Source: Psychroflexus aestuariivivens (GTDB taxonomy: Bacteria > Bacteroidota > Bacteroidia > Flavobacteriales > Flavobacteriaceae). From it: a stretch of 64,000 nucleotides of DNA. The DNA lies in contig NZ_RQVT01000050.1 of the NCBI RefSeq assembly GCF_004010055.1, positions 124,001 through 188,000 on the forward strand, in the 5' to 3' direction. Below the pieces are notes generated by a model. The model was not told where the DNA came from. It searched no databases and saw only the letters and a list, made by a program, of their open reading frames with translations. Each line of letters starts with the position of its first letter. Position 1 is the stretch's first letter. The position numbers and the translations under genes were made by a program. Of the stretch, positions 46,271-56,581 are shown one piece after another.

Positions 46271-46397
46271 GTACAAAAAATTATTTAATTCAAAAATAAT
46301 GAATATTTAAAGGATATTCGAGTTCTAAAATAAAGATTTATAAAAAAACTAGCTTTAAAATGTGAAATCTGTAAACTGAAATCAAAAACCAATTCTT

Positions 46398-47111
46398 ATG
46401 ATATTAAAACTCAACCTAGAAAACATCCTTTTTCTTGACATCGAAACTGTTCCTGAATTAGAGCGTTTTGAAGATTTGTCAGAAAACAAACAAAAGCTCT
46501 TTGCTGACAAAACTCAATACCAACGTCATGATGACTATTCTGCTAGTGAATTTTACAATCGGGCAGGCATTTGGGCTGAATTTGGTAAAATTGTCTGTAT
46601 TTCTGTAGGCTTTTTCAATTCTAAAGACAACACACGAAACTTCAGAACCAAGAGTTTTTATGGTGATGAAGCCGATTTACTTCAGGAATTCAAAACACTT
46701 TTGGAGGAATATTTTAGCTTACCTCAACATTTGCTTTGCGGTCATAATGCCAAAGAATTCGATTTCCCTTACATTGCCAGACGAATGTTGATTCACGGCA
46801 TTGCTCTGCCAGAAAAATTGCAGTTATTTGGCAAAAAACCTTGGGAAATTCCGCATTTGGACACATTAGAATTATGGAAATTTGGAGATTATAAGCATTA
46901 CACATCACTGAAATTGCTCACCGAGATTTTCGATATTCCGTCTCCAAAAGACGACATTGATGGCAGCCAAGTCAGAGAAGTTTATTATGAAGACAAAAAT
47001 ATTGATAGAATTGTAGTGTACTGCGAAAAAGATGTGGTTGCCGTAGCACAACTTATTTTGAAAATGCGACAAGAACCACTTTTGAAAAACGAAGAAATTA
47101 TTTCTGTATAA
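46398..47111 (+). CDS. DEDDy 3'-5' exonuclease-fold protein
   Basis: The 237-residue protein has an RNase H-like exonuclease fold. The motifs are LFLDIETVPE (D and E), CGHNAKEFDFPYIARR (D) and VYCEKDVVAVAQL (Y-x3-D), the DEDDy order of proofreading exonucleases and relatives. It is predicted to trim 3' ends of DNA or RNA; the substrate is unknown. It is followed 2 bases later by the ABC ATPase gene, so likely the same transcript. Confidence 0.85.
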   Translation: MILKLNLENILFLDIETVPELERFEDLSENKQKLFADKTQYQRHDDYSASEFYNRAGIWAEFGKIVCISVGFFNSKDNTRNFRTKSFYGDEADLLQEFKTLLEEYFSLPQHLLCGHNAKEFDFPYIARRMLIHGIALPEKLQLFGKKPWEIPHLDTLELWKFGDYKHYTSLKLLTEIFDIPSPKDDIDGSQVREVYYEDKNIDRIVVYCEKDVVAVAQLILKMRQEPLLKNEEIISV

Positions 47112-47113
47112 AT

Positions 47114-48772
47114 ATGCTGAACATAAAAAATCTGAACATAAAATTTGGAGATGAACACGTCATCGAGAATTTGAATTTCGAGCTTCAACCCAATGAAATT
47201 CTCGGTATTGTTGGCGAATCGGGTTCGGGAAAATCAGTATCTACATTAGCAATTTTAGGTTTGTTAAGCAAAAAAGCGAAAGTTGAAGGTGAAATTTTAT
47301 TTGAATCAAAAGATTTGAATCTGTATTCTGAAAAACAATTTCAAAATATTCGAGGCAACGATATTTCGATGATTTTTCAAGAACCAATGAGCTCACTGAA
47401 TCCGTCAATGATTTGCGGCAAGCAGGTTGCAGAAATTCTAATTCGCCACAAAAAATTATCTTCAAAGCAAGCTAAAACCGAAGTTTTAAGCCTGTTTGAC
47501 AAAGTAAAACTTCCACGCCCAGAAGCCATTTTCAAAAGTTACCCACACCAAATCAGCGGCGGACAAAAACAACGTGTCATGATTGCCATGGCAATTGCTT
47601 GCAAACCCAAAATACTCATCGCCGATGAACCAACAACAGCACTAGATGTTACTGTTCAAAAAGAAATTTTAGAACTGTTGAAAAGCATTCAGTTAGAAAC
47701 CAATATGAGCATTATTTTCATCTCTCACGATTTGTCTTTGGTCTCAGAAATTGCCAATCGGGTTGCAGTAATGTTTCGTGGAAAAATTGTAGAGCAAAAT
47801 GATGTAGTTTCAATTTTCAAACATCCACAACACAATTATACAAAAGCGCTTTTAGCTTCAAAACCCACGACACAGCAGCGTTTGAAGCGATTGCCGACTG
47901 TCAGAGATTTTTTGGAAGATTTACCTAATGCTGAATTTGAAACTTCAGCAGAACGCCAAAACAGACACGATAAAATTTATGCAAATCAGCCACTTTTGGA
48001 AGTCAAAAATATTCATAAAGAGTTTATTAGCAACGCAGGATGGTTTCAAAGTAAGGAAATAGTAAAAGCTGTCAATGACGTCAGTTTCAAAATTTATGAA
48101 GGTGAAACACTAGGTTTAGTGGGCGAATCCGGTTGTGGTAAATCTACTTTAGGCAATGTTATTTTACGTCTAGATGACGCCACTTCAGGTGAAATTTTCT
48201 ATAAAAATCAAAATATCACAAATCTTAAAGGTGATCAATTGCGCGAATTACGAAAAGATATTCAGCTAATTTTTCAAGATCCATTTTCTAGTTTGAATCC
48301 AAGAATTTCTGTTGGCAAAGCCATTATGGAACCGATGAAAGTTCATAAACTTTATGAAAACGACAAGCTGAGAAAAGAAAAAACCATCGCACTTTTGGAG
48401 CGAGTAGGTTTGTCTGAAGCGCATTTCAATCGTTATCCACACGAATTTAGTGGAGGACAACGCCAACGCATCGGCATTGCCAGAACGATTGCTGTGCAAC
48501 CCAAACTGATTGTTTGCGACGAATCTGTGTCTGCTTTAGACATTTCTGTACAAGCCCAAGTTCTGAATTTACTCAACGAGTTGAAAACCGATTTCGGCTT
48601 TACTTATATTTTTATTTCACATGATTTGGCAGTTGTAAAATATATGGCAGACCAATTGTTGGTTATGCATCAAGGTGAAATTGTAGAACATGGCGAAGCA
48701 GACAATATTTATGCAAACCCTCAAAAAACCTACACCCAAAACTTGATTGCCGCCATTCCAAAAGGGATTTAA
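47114..48772 (+). CDS. Peptide-type ABC transporter ATPase, two nucleotide-binding domains
   Basis: This 552-residue protein is a fusion of two ABC ATPases as in YejF/GsiA. Domain 1 has Walker A GESGSGKS at 34-41, signature ISGGQKQ at 147-153 and Walker B ILIADEP. Domain 2 has GESGCGKS at 337-344, FSGGQRQ near 445-451 and LIVCDES. Each domain ends in the oligopeptide-type C-terminal extension. It would energise uptake of peptides or similar small molecules. No permease or binding-protein gene is adjacent. Confidence 0.92.
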   Translation: MLNIKNLNIKFGDEHVIENLNFELQPNEILGIVGESGSGKSVSTLAILGLLSKKAKVEGEILFESKDLNLYSEKQFQNIRGNDISMIFQEPMSSLNPSMICGKQVAEILIRHKKLSSKQAKTEVLSLFDKVKLPRPEAIFKSYPHQISGGQKQRVMIAMAIACKPKILIADEPTTALDVTVQKEILELLKSIQLETNMSIIFISHDLSLVSEIANRVAVMFRGKIVEQNDVVSIFKHPQHNYTKALLASKPTTQQRLKRLPTVRDFLEDLPNAEFETSAERQNRHDKIYANQPLLEVKNIHKEFISNAGWFQSKEIVKAVNDVSFKIYEGETLGLVGESGCGKSTLGNVILRLDDATSGEIFYKNQNITNLKGDQLRELRKDIQLIFQDPFSSLNPRISVGKAIMEPMKVHKLYENDKLRKEKTIALLERVGLSEAHFNRYPHEFSGGQRQRIGIARTIAVQPKLIVCDESVSALDISVQAQVLNLLNELKTDFGFTYIFISHDLAVVKYMADQLLVMHQGEIVEHGEADNIYANPQKTYTQNLIAAIPKGI

Positions 48773-48785
48773 ATATTCTGAAATT

Positions 48786-49883
48786 ATGGATTTTCGTGAA
48801 CATATCCGCAAAATCATTCATGTCGATATGGATGCTTTTTATGCATCGGTAGAGCAATTAGACAATCCCGAGTTGGCAGGCAAAGCCATTGCTGTTGGCG
48901 GAAGTTCCAAAAGAGGCGTTGTCGCAGCGGCAAGTTACGAAGCAAGAAAATTTGGTGTGAGAAGTGCCATTAGTGGAAGACAAGCCGCCAGATTATGTCC
49001 AGATTTGATTTTTGTAAAACCGCGTTTCGACCGTTATAAATCCTTTTCTCAAGACATCAGAAAAATATTTTTTGAATACACCGATTTGGTTGAGCCGCTT
49101 TCTTTGGATGAAGCTTATCTGGACGTAAGTGTCAACAAAATCAACTTTCCTAGTGCGACTTTAATTGCGAAAGAAATTCGTAAAAAAATTAAATTAAAAA
49201 CTGGTTTGAATGCTTCTGCAGGGATTTCTATTAATAAATTTATCGCCAAAGTTGCCAGTGACATCAACAAACCAAATGGACAAAAAACCATTCCACCTGA
49301 TGAAGTGATTTCATTTTTAGAAAACTTGGATATCAGGAAATTTTACGGTGTTGGAAAAGTAACACAAGACAAAATGTACCGGCTTGGGATTTTCACTGGA
49401 GCAGATTTAAAATCAAAATCATTGGAATTTCTAGAATCAACTTTTGGTAAAAGTGGTTTGCATTATTACAATGTCGTGCGCGGCATTCATCTTAGTGAAG
49501 TAAAACCAACAAGAATTAGAAAATCACTTGGCGCAGAGCGCACATTTTCTGAAAACATTTCCTCTGAAATCTACATGTTGGAAAAGCTAGAAGCAATTGC
49601 AGAAGAAGTGGAACGACGTCTGAAAAACAACAAAGTTGCTGGCAAAACCATTACTTTGAAAATAAAATACAGCGATTTCAGCATTCAAACCAGGAGTAAA
49701 ACTTTATCGCTTTATATTTCATCCAAAGCTTTGATTATGGAAGAAACCAAAACTTTACTTTTTCAAGAATCACTAAAAGATTCTGTGCGTTTGTTGGGCG
49801 TTTCTTTGTCAAATTTGAATACAGACAAAACGCAAAAACTGCAAGCAAAACCTAAAGATGAACAATTGAAATTACCATTTTAG
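48786..49883 (+). CDS. dinB: DNA polymerase IV (Y family)
   Basis: DinB copies damaged DNA with low fidelity. The protein is 365 residues from ATG 48786 (MDFREHIRKI). The catalytic residues sit in HVDMDAFYASVEQ and SLDEAYLDVS; little-finger domain motifs follow, and the C-terminus ends KLPF, a probable beta-clamp-binding peptide with QLKLPF. The frame is open to 48747, but that part overlaps the ABC gene and starts with TTG. Confidence 0.94.
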   Translation: MDFREHIRKIIHVDMDAFYASVEQLDNPELAGKAIAVGGSSKRGVVAAASYEARKFGVRSAISGRQAARLCPDLIFVKPRFDRYKSFSQDIRKIFFEYTDLVEPLSLDEAYLDVSVNKINFPSATLIAKEIRKKIKLKTGLNASAGISINKFIAKVASDINKPNGQKTIPPDEVISFLENLDIRKFYGVGKVTQDKMYRLGIFTGADLKSKSLEFLESTFGKSGLHYYNVVRGIHLSEVKPTRIRKSLGAERTFSENISSEIYMLEKLEAIAEEVERRLKNNKVAGKTITLKIKYSDFSIQTRSKTLSLYISSKALIMEETKTLLFQESLKDSVRLLGVSLSNLNTDKTQKLQAKPKDEQLKLPF

Positions 49884-49977
49884 TTCTAAAAAAACCATTC
49901 TTACAAAACTGACTTTTATCATAGTTGAACTTTAGAAATTTGATGAAATTTACGGTATAATTTTAAAATAAAATGCC

Positions 49978-50394
49978 ATGAAAGCAAATGCAACAGTTTC
50001 TAAAATAATGACCAAGAACTTAGTAAAATTGAATATTGAAGATAGTTTAACCAAAGCTGAATCTTTATTCAAAAAACACAAAATAAGACACTTGCCTGTT
50101 GTAGAAGGTGAGAAAATAACTGGCATACTTAGCTATACGGATTTGATGCGAATTTCGTTTGCAGATGCGACTGACGATAATGGCGAAGAAGTAGAATCTA
50201 TGGTTTATGACATGTTCACACTAGAGCAAGTGATGACTAAAAATGTGGAAAGCATTGAAGATTCCGCAGATATCAAAACCGCTGCTGAAATTATCACTAA
50301 AAAAGAATTTCATGCGCTTCCTGTAGTTAAAGGTGACAAATTAGTCGGAATTGTAACCACTACAGATATCATCAAACATTTGATTGAAGACTAA
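49978..50394 (+). CDS. CBS-domain pair protein
   Basis: The 138-residue protein is two CBS domains in tandem, with motifs VSKIMTKNLVKL and LPVVEGEKITGILSYTDLMR in the first and LEQVMTKNVESI and LPVVKGDKLVGIVTTTDIIKHL in the second. CBS pairs bind adenosine nucleotides or similar ligands as energy sensors. The partner is unknown. It has a strong terminator downstream. Confidence 0.9.
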   Translation: MKANATVSKIMTKNLVKLNIEDSLTKAESLFKKHKIRHLPVVEGEKITGILSYTDLMRISFADATDDNGEEVESMVYDMFTLEQVMTKNVESIEDSADIKTAAEIITKKEFHALPVVKGDKLVGIVTTTDIIKHLIED

Positions 50395-50398
50395 AACC

Positions 50399-50435
50399 AA
50401 AAGCAGTTGAAACTTTTATTTCAACTGCTTTTTTA
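50399..50435. terminator. Terminator after the CBS gene
   Basis: AAAAGCAGTTGAAA and TTTCAACTGCTTTT form a perfect 14-base stem, then T-rich sequence on the plus strand. It can also serve the convergent T9SS gene. Confidence 0.85.
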
Positions 50436-50447
50436 TTTTGGGGCTTT

Positions 50448-53400
50448 CTACTGAACAATTAGTTTTTGTGTAAAGCTTTTTGAAGCGTTGCTGACTTTCA
50501 AAATATAAACTCCTGAATTCAGTTGGTCTTCAACTTGAATTTCTATAGGGTTTTGTGCCTTTGAATGCTTTTCAAAAACGCTTCGCCCTTGTAAGTCGTA
50601 AAGTTCAACAGTTATTTCAGAATCTGTAAAACTTTCATTCAGATTGATTCTGAAAAAATTTTCAGTTAAAGGGTTCGGCGTCACGCTGAATTTTTCGGAA
50701 TTAAATTCCTGCTGATCTAGTGTTATGTTGTCGAATTTCAATTTAAAACGATCGCTTTCTATACTTTCTGGAATGCTTTCATCTGTAACAAATGCAATCA
50801 CGTTGACTTGTGTATTGGTCAAATTGTAATTTCCACCAGTATAAGCATCGTAAAGTGAAACCTCAGCAGCTTCAAATTCTTCTAGATTTACACGAAATGC
50901 ATATTCATTTGTTTGAAAATTATCTAAATACAGTTGAATTTCATCATTGTTTTCAGAAATACTGGTAGATTCAACAGATAAAAAATCTGGAGATTTATCA
51001 ATTGCAAACCATTCTGCCTCGTTCCAAAATTTCGGAGCGTCAGAAAAATTGACAGTTTCACTAAAATCTGAACTGATATTTATCTTCACACCATCAACGA
51101 TTTTATCAAGTTCAGCGTTTTTCAAGTCGATTTTTATACTTTCTAAATTTGAAGTCTCATCGCTAAAAGTTCCGTTATTTGTCGATGTTTCAACTTTACT
51201 GTTTTCTGTAAAGGTTAAGCTAGGGTTTGAAGATATATTCTGAACAAAAAAAGCCTGATTAACTTGCAGATTCTTGTTGACAGTCGATCCCACAGGCGTA
51301 ACTGTGGCGTTACCATTTTGGAATTCTACGGTGACATAACCGCCACGATTGCCTAAAGTTGGATCGTAAATATAACTGAATTGTGAACTTAAGCCTTCGG
51401 CATTACTCAGTAAAACATCCATATCAACTTTAGCTTGATAAGGATTTCCAACTAAACTAAATTCGCCTTCATTTTGTGCTAAATTGGGTACAATTTGATT
51501 GCCATGTAGTAAATCTCCTCTAGTTCTTAAAACTGTAGAATTTCCTATAGCATCATTAGAAGTCAGGGAAATACTGCGATCACCACGCATCAAAATACCG
51601 TAAGCTTCATTAGCTTGTAAGGTTTCTGTGTCGGTATTTGGAACAGCGTTCCATTCTTGCGTATTTGCATTCCATTGAAATAATGACGGGTTTCCTGTTG
51701 CTGTAGCATCGAAACCATCTGCACCGCTTTGTGAACCTGTAATGTGCGTTCCGTAGCCTGGATTTGGATTTTCACTAACATCATTGGCGCCTTCTTGCCA
51801 ATTTTCATTGATGCTTCCTGTTGAATTTATGGAAGGTGAAATATACCGAAACGCTCGATTTGAATTGCTGAAAAATCTTTCGGACACAAAATTATTTCCT
51901 ATTATTTCTGAATTGGGATTCACTTGTCCAAGTACGGCTGTTCTTGCATTTGAACTTTTAAAAATCACTTCACCTTCGTTGATGAAATCGCCAGAAATAT
52001 TGAGCCTGCGTTCTATTAAAAGTGTAGCATTTTCTCTGACTACCACATCGTTAATATCAATATCGCTAGTCAAGGTTGCTGTTCCAGATTTTACAAAGAT
52101 ATTTTGTGCATCAGAACTCTGCATGTTTGGCGCATTTCCAAGCCCTTCAGCTGTCCAAGAATTATTATAAATATAATCGTTGTCGCCCTCGTTTGGCGTC
52201 ATGTCTGAAACGTTAGCGGTAGAAAAACTCCATTCATTTAGGTTGAAAGAGCTACTTGGTGCATCTACGGTTGGGATATTTCTAGTTGCTTTTGCATCTT
52301 CGTAACTCCAAGAAATTCCGGACTGATTGGTTTCTGAAATTACACCAAAAACATCCACCAATGTTGCTTGTGAATCGTTAGTAGACAAGAAATAAGCATC
52401 GTCACCATTTCCGGAAATTACACCGCTAACCAAGTCTGAAATTGTGCCGTAATTCACGGTAAAATTGAAAGTGGCATCGTCGCTTAAACTGACAATATAA
52501 TGTGATTTTGCAGGTAAGTTTCCTGTAAGTTGAACACTGCTATTGTTTGTTGCATTGTGAAGAAAATAAGTGTTTTCTGAAAAGTTTATCGCCTCAGTTC
52601 CGGTATTATAAAGTTCTACAAATCGACCATTGAAATCATCTCCAGGATCGGCGACTTCAGAAATTAGCAAGCTTGGCGTTTCAATAATATTGAAATTTTG
52701 GCTGTTTACAGAAGTATAACCATTTGCATTTGCCGTAAGTTGAATACCCGAATCTAACTCGGTATGAATAAGATTGTCAAAGGTAGCAATTCCGCTTTCT
52801 GGTGATGCGGTTACTGGAGAATTCTGTAAGACTCCTGTGGATGTTATGCTAATGGTTTCTGTAAGACTCAAATCAATATTGCCTTCTGTATCAGTGTTGG
52901 CAATTTGAACCGGAAACATTGCTTCGCCTAAAATTGTGCTTGAAGCTTCAGTAATAAATTCCAAACCATCACCTTGCACATCAATATTGAAAATATTCCC
53001 TTCAAAACCTGAAATATTTCTAGAAAATGAAGATCCAGATGAATTCACAAATTGATTTGAATTTCCATCTTCAATTGCCATTTGGATAACTTCTTGATCC
53101 GTTATGTCACTTGACTTTATAAAAATACTTAACTCAAATGTTTTAGTTGAGCCATCGTTTACTGTCATTAAGCCACCACTATTATTTGTAATTTCCAAAA
53201 TCAATTCTTGGTCTGTAATTGTTAGATTTTGGTTGGATTGGGCGAGAAAGCTTCCAGACTCAATCCGAACACCTTCAATAATTTCAGACCAATTGGCAGT
53301 GTTGGCATTTCCGGGAACAAATCTTAAAGTATTGATTTCGGTGGAAACTCCATCCAAACTTCCAGAATCAGTAACATCAAAGCGCAAAACTTTGACGGAA

Positions 53401-55391
53401 TTTGACACATTGATTGCCTCATCTGCAACGATTGTTCCTGAAGGAATTGGCGTGCTTGGTGCTACAATTTGAGAATCTGTATCGTTGGAGGTTCCACTCA
53501 ATTCAATATTATCCAAACCAGAATAACCTGTAGCACCGTTACTGCTAATTATGTATCTGAGCCCAACTTGATTTACTGAATTTGGCACATTTACAGAAAT
53601 TGTTCCTGAACCATTTTCACCAGTTTGACCACCATCAAACACAAAAACTTCACCTTGATTTTCACCATCGTAAATCAATTCGTATTTTAAAAAATCCGAT
53701 CCAGTGTTGTAACCAACCGCCTGCCAATCCAATGATAAGTTCACATTTTCATATCCTGAAATATTGATATTTTCAAATTCCAGTTCAGCAAAATTTGATG
53801 TGCCATTAGGTGAATCTAAATCGTTTTCTCCTAAAATATTATTATCAAATTCAGAAAAGTTTAGAGGTGAAGCATTACTTATATTTATTATGCCAAAATA
53901 AGCAGAACCCCAAGAATCGTCAAAAAAGTTGATATTTTTAGAATAATTCCAATTTGGCGTTGCATTATCAAAATTTTGAACCGCGATGAACATTGTGCCG
54001 ATATTAAAGCTTTGACTAGTAATATTTGAAAACCCTACAGACGATGCCGTTAATGTTAAATTATTCCCCAGGCTGGTGTGGGTGATGTTATTGAAAACAG
54101 CTCTGCCATCAACAGCATTTTCAGTAGCTGGAGAATTGGCTAAACTTCCTGAAGAAGTTATGGTAACTTCTTCTGAAGCAGATGTATCTAAATTGCCATT
54201 AGTATCTACAAAGCTGACTTCTACAGCAGGTGTCATTGCTGAATTTAGTGGCGTATCTACTGGTTGTTGAGAAAATTGAATATTAGAGGCTTGAACATCA
54301 ATTGTAAACTGATTTCCAGTAACATCTCCACCAGAAAAAGCATTAGAAAAATCTGAACCAGAAGAAAAATCAGCTTCAAAACCACTGTTATTTCCTTCAA
54401 CTTCAAACTGAATGGTTTCACCATCTTGAATGTTTGTTTCACTTAGAAAAACTGCAAGTGTAAATTCTGTTGAAGTTCCGTCTGGTATGGAAATTGGGTT
54501 TACAAATTCTAAAATCAATTCATTCTCTGAAATAGAGACTGTAGGTGAAAAAATATTTTCATTTTCATCTATTAAATTGATGCCTTGAAGTTGTGTTGCC
54601 CAATTTGATGTATTATTCACACCGGAAACAAAGCGCATTCTTGTAATTTCAGTTGGCAAGTTATCCCCACTACTCAAATCGTCTACACTAAAGCTAAAAA
54701 CGTCTTGCGCATTGGCTGATGTTGTAGTTGCATCTGCAACAATTGAAGCGCTAGCAACTTGGTTTTGCGGAGCTGAAACTTCGGTTGTGGTGTTATTTTC
54801 AATCGGTGAACCAGCGAGTTTAATATTATCATATCGATTGTTTCCTGTACCAGATGTTGCGCCATCTATAATGATTCTGATGACTAAATTCTCCACATCA
54901 TTGACTTCAGTTATTGAAGAAAAATCAAAAGAGTGAACGCTTCCTGCTGTAGAATTTATTGGAGAAAAACTACCTGAAGCTAAGTTTGAAAAATTCGAAC
55001 CACCATCTGTTGAATACTGAATTTGGTTATTGTTAAATCCAGTTCCTGTTCGTCTTACCCAAAAAGATAAAATTAAATCTTGATAACCTGAGGAAGGAAA
55101 ATTCAAATCAAAATAATTTCCATTATTCTCAGAGTTTCTTGGGCTAAAAGCGTTACCGATATTACTTCCTGAACATGCGTTGGAAGCGTTTCCGCCAAAG
55201 TCCTCAGCGTTAGTAAGGTTGTGCGTAATGCTTCCATTGCCGCTAACTCTATTATCTAATTCTAAAGGTGAAGTGTTGAAGTTTCCTCCGGGTGCTGAAC
55301 CATTGAAATCCCAGCAGTGAATGATCTCTTGTGCGTTTGCGTTTAGACTCAATACAAACACAAAAAGCATCAATAAATTGAAGCGTTTCAT
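50448..55391 (-). CDS. Large T9SS-sorted surface protein with lamin-tail domain and internal duplication
   Basis: The 1647-residue protein starts with a signal peptide (MKRFNLLMLFVFVLSLNANA) and ends with a T9SS sorting domain (SVTPNPLTENFFRINLN, later SGVYILKVSN). In between are a beta-rich N-terminal domain with a DNIKL-type motif, a first copy of a 259-residue unit at about 205-463, a second beta-sandwich domain (DNATPNWNYSKNINFF), a second copy of the unit at about 643-901, a lamin-tail domain at about 908-1065 (LLISEVADPGDDFNGRFVEL) and a further beta region. I see no catalytic motif. It is probably a surface adhesin or scaffold; position next to the PUL suggests a link, not proof. Confidence 0.85.
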   Translation of the reverse strand: MKRFNLLMLFVFVLSLNANAQEIIHCWDFNGSAPGGNFNTSPLELDNRVSGNGSITHNLTNAEDFGGNASNACSGSNIGNAFSPRNSENNGNYFDLNFPSSGYQDLILSFWVRRTGTGFNNNQIQYSTDGGSNFSNLASGSFSPINSTAGSVHSFDFSSITEVNDVENLVIRIIIDGATSGTGNNRYDNIKLAGSPIENNTTTEVSAPQNQVASASIVADATTTSANAQDVFSFSVDDLSSGDNLPTEITRMRFVSGVNNTSNWATQLQGINLIDENENIFSPTVSISENELILEFVNPISIPDGTSTEFTLAVFLSETNIQDGETIQFEVEGNNSGFEADFSSGSDFSNAFSGGDVTGNQFTIDVQASNIQFSQQPVDTPLNSAMTPAVEVSFVDTNGNLDTSASEEVTITSSGSLANSPATENAVDGRAVFNNITHTSLGNNLTLTASSVGFSNITSQSFNIGTMFIAVQNFDNATPNWNYSKNINFFDDSWGSAYFGIINISNASPLNFSEFDNNILGENDLDSPNGTSNFAELEFENINISGYENVNLSLDWQAVGYNTGSDFLKYELIYDGENQGEVFVFDGGQTGENGSGTISVNVPNSVNQVGLRYIISSNGATGYSGLDNIELSGTSNDTDSQIVAPSTPIPSGTIVADEAINVSNSVKVLRFDVTDSGSLDGVSTEINTLRFVPGNANTANWSEIIEGVRIESGSFLAQSNQNLTITDQELILEITNNSGGLMTVNDGSTKTFELSIFIKSSDITDQEVIQMAIEDGNSNQFVNSSGSSFSRNISGFEGNIFNIDVQGDGLEFITEASSTILGEAMFPVQIANTDTEGNIDLSLTETISITSTGVLQNSPVTASPESGIATFDNLIHTELDSGIQLTANANGYTSVNSQNFNIIETPSLLISEVADPGDDFNGRFVELYNTGTEAINFSENTYFLHNATNNSSVQLTGNLPAKSHYIVSLSDDATFNFTVNYGTISDLVSGVISGNGDDAYFLSTNDSQATLVDVFGVISETNQSGISWSYEDAKATRNIPTVDAPSSSFNLNEWSFSTANVSDMTPNEGDNDYIYNNSWTAEGLGNAPNMQSSDAQNIFVKSGTATLTSDIDINDVVVRENATLLIERRLNISGDFINEGEVIFKSSNARTAVLGQVNPNSEIIGNNFVSERFFSNSNRAFRYISPSINSTGSINENWQEGANDVSENPNPGYGTHITGSQSGADGFDATATGNPSLFQWNANTQEWNAVPNTDTETLQANEAYGILMRGDRSISLTSNDAIGNSTVLRTRGDLLHGNQIVPNLAQNEGEFSLVGNPYQAKVDMDVLLSNAEGLSSQFSYIYDPTLGNRGGYVTVEFQNGNATVTPVGSTVNKNLQVNQAFFVQNISSNPSLTFTENSKVETSTNNGTFSDETSNLESIKIDLKNAELDKIVDGVKINISSDFSETVNFSDAPKFWNEAEWFAIDKSPDFLSVESTSISENNDEIQLYLDNFQTNEYAFRVNLEEFEAAEVSLYDAYTGGNYNLTNTQVNVIAFVTDESIPESIESDRFKLKFDNITLDQQEFNSEKFSVTPNPLTENFFRINLNESFTDSEITVELYDLQGRSVFEKHSKAQNPIEIQVEDQLNSGVYILKVSNASKSFTQKLIVQ
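52688..53465 (-). repeat. Second copy of duplicated unit in the T9SS protein
   Basis: It encodes about 259 residues and aligns by eye with 54001-54779: both contain a VADxA segment, ST-EI-xLRFVxG, an NW...I/LxGxxI patch, a TFELSIFIKSSDITD/TLAVFLSETNIQD segment, and both finish with NSPxT, a T-L-x-H-T stretch and SQ(S/N)FNI. Confidence 0.75.
54001..54779 (-). repeat. First copy of duplicated unit in the T9SS protein
   Basis: It encodes about 259 residues starting VSAPQNQVAS and ending SQSFNIG. The pairing with 52688-53465 covers the whole unit at nearly equal length, so the pair is a domain-level duplication, not a short tandem repeat. Confidence 0.75.
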
Positions 55392-55498
55392 ATAAGGTAA
55401 TTTAGTTAGTTGATGCTAAGTTAGTTAAAACAAGGCAAACATGTATTAATTTAACATTAAGACTTTTAACCTAACTAAAATTTGATTTGGTAAGAAAA

Positions 55499-56491
55499 CT
55501 ATGATCTTATATTGATATTGAATGGCATCTCAAAACGAATATCTGTTTTGGTTTTAGATTCAAGCTTATTGATTAACAATTCTGCTGACTTCTCACCGAT
55601 TTTCATTGCATTTTGATCGATGTAACCCATAGGTGGATAACTGAGTTGAGCAGTTTTTTCATCTGAAAATCCAATAATGGTAATCTTTGAACTTACTTTT
55701 GGCATTTCTTTATTTACGATGCTTTGAAACATTAGGCCTGATGTATTGTCCGCTGAGATGACTGCGTCAATTTTGTTTGCTTTCAGAAAGTTGATTATTA
55801 TTTCGTGTGGGTTTTCCTTATTGGTCAAATCGACTTCCAATTGGTTATTTACTTCTATATTATTAGCTTTTAAGGCATTTCTATAGCCTTCTTTTCGCAT
55901 TTGCCCAATTCCTAAATCTTCAATATTACTAACAAAAGCAATTTTCCGATTTCCACTATCAATCAATACTTTTGTAGCATCGAAAATAGATTTTTCATCA
56001 TTGATAATTACTTTATCGCAGTTTACTTTTTCTGTTGTTCTATCAAATAATACTAATTTTTTTTTGTTCTTTTGAATGCTTTCAATATGAGAAAATTCTT
56101 GATTCAAAAGAGTTTCTAGAGCTAACGAAATAATGAACCCATCTACTCTGCCTTGTGTAAGTAAGTCTACACTTTTAGCTTCTTTGCCCATTTGGTCATG
56201 ACTAACACAAACTATGGTATCATAATTATGCGTTGTAGCATATTCTTCTATTCCATGCAAAACTTTTGCAAAAAATTGATTGAGAACATCAGGAATTATT
56301 ACACCAATGGTTTGGGTTTTATTGGCTTTTAGAGCTAAAGCAGTACGGTTGGGTTTATAATTATAGAGTTCTGCTGCTTCTTTGATACGTTTTTTTGTAT
56401 CTGGTCCAATATCTTTGGCGTCATGCAGGGCTTTAGAAACTGTTGATACAGAAACATTCAGTTGTTTTGCAAGTTCTTTTAGTGTAATCAT
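55499..56491 (-). CDS. LacI-family transcriptional regulator
   Basis: From ATG 56491 it has 330 residues. The N-terminal helix-turn-helix is LKELAKQLNVSVSTVSKALH, followed by the hinge helix region (NYKPNRTALALKANKT), which inserts in the minor groove at a central CpG. The C-terminal half is a periplasmic-sugar-binding-like domain (TIGVIIPDVLNQFF and VDGFIISLA). It lies between two T9SS genes and the glycoside hydrolases, so it probably controls the locus in response to a glucan-derived sugar. A TANNTTTG element and a palindrome upstream suggest autoregulation. Confidence 0.9.
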   Translation of the reverse strand: MITLKELAKQLNVSVSTVSKALHDAKDIGPDTKKRIKEAAELYNYKPNRTALALKANKTQTIGVIIPDVLNQFFAKVLHGIEEYATTHNYDTIVCVSHDQMGKEAKSVDLLTQGRVDGFIISLALETLLNQEFSHIESIQKNKKKLVLFDRTTEKVNCDKVIINDEKSIFDATKVLIDSGNRKIAFVSNIEDLGIGQMRKEGYRNALKANNIEVNNQLEVDLTNKENPHEIIINFLKANKIDAVISADNTSGLMFQSIVNKEMPKVSSKITIIGFSDEKTAQLSYPPMGYIDQNAMKIGEKSAELLINKLESKTKTDIRFEMPFNINIRS

Positions 56492-56515
56492 AGTGGAAAA
56501 GCTTAACTTAAAGTC

Positions 56516-56539
56516 TATCAAACATACGTTAATTTGATA
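56516..56539. promoter_or_regulatory. Candidate LacI-type operator over the lacI promoter
   Basis: A 24-base near-palindrome has perfect 7-base arms TATCAAA (56516-56522) and TTTGATA (56533-56539) and a central CG at 56527-56528; 9 of 12 positions match across the axis. A central CpG is the hallmark of LacI-family operators. It overlaps TATGTTTG (minus strand, 56526-56519), a TANNTTTG -7 element, so binding would block the regulator's own promoter. Confidence 0.55.
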
Positions 56540-56581
56540 AATCTAAGATATGTATTTATTGTAAAACTTTTAAATTCAGTT

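Noticed and set aside
50448-55391. Catalytic role for the large T9SS protein as an endonuclease or glycanase
   Set aside because: A lamin-tail domain is present, but I found no EEP, glycoside hydrolase or protease active-site motif.
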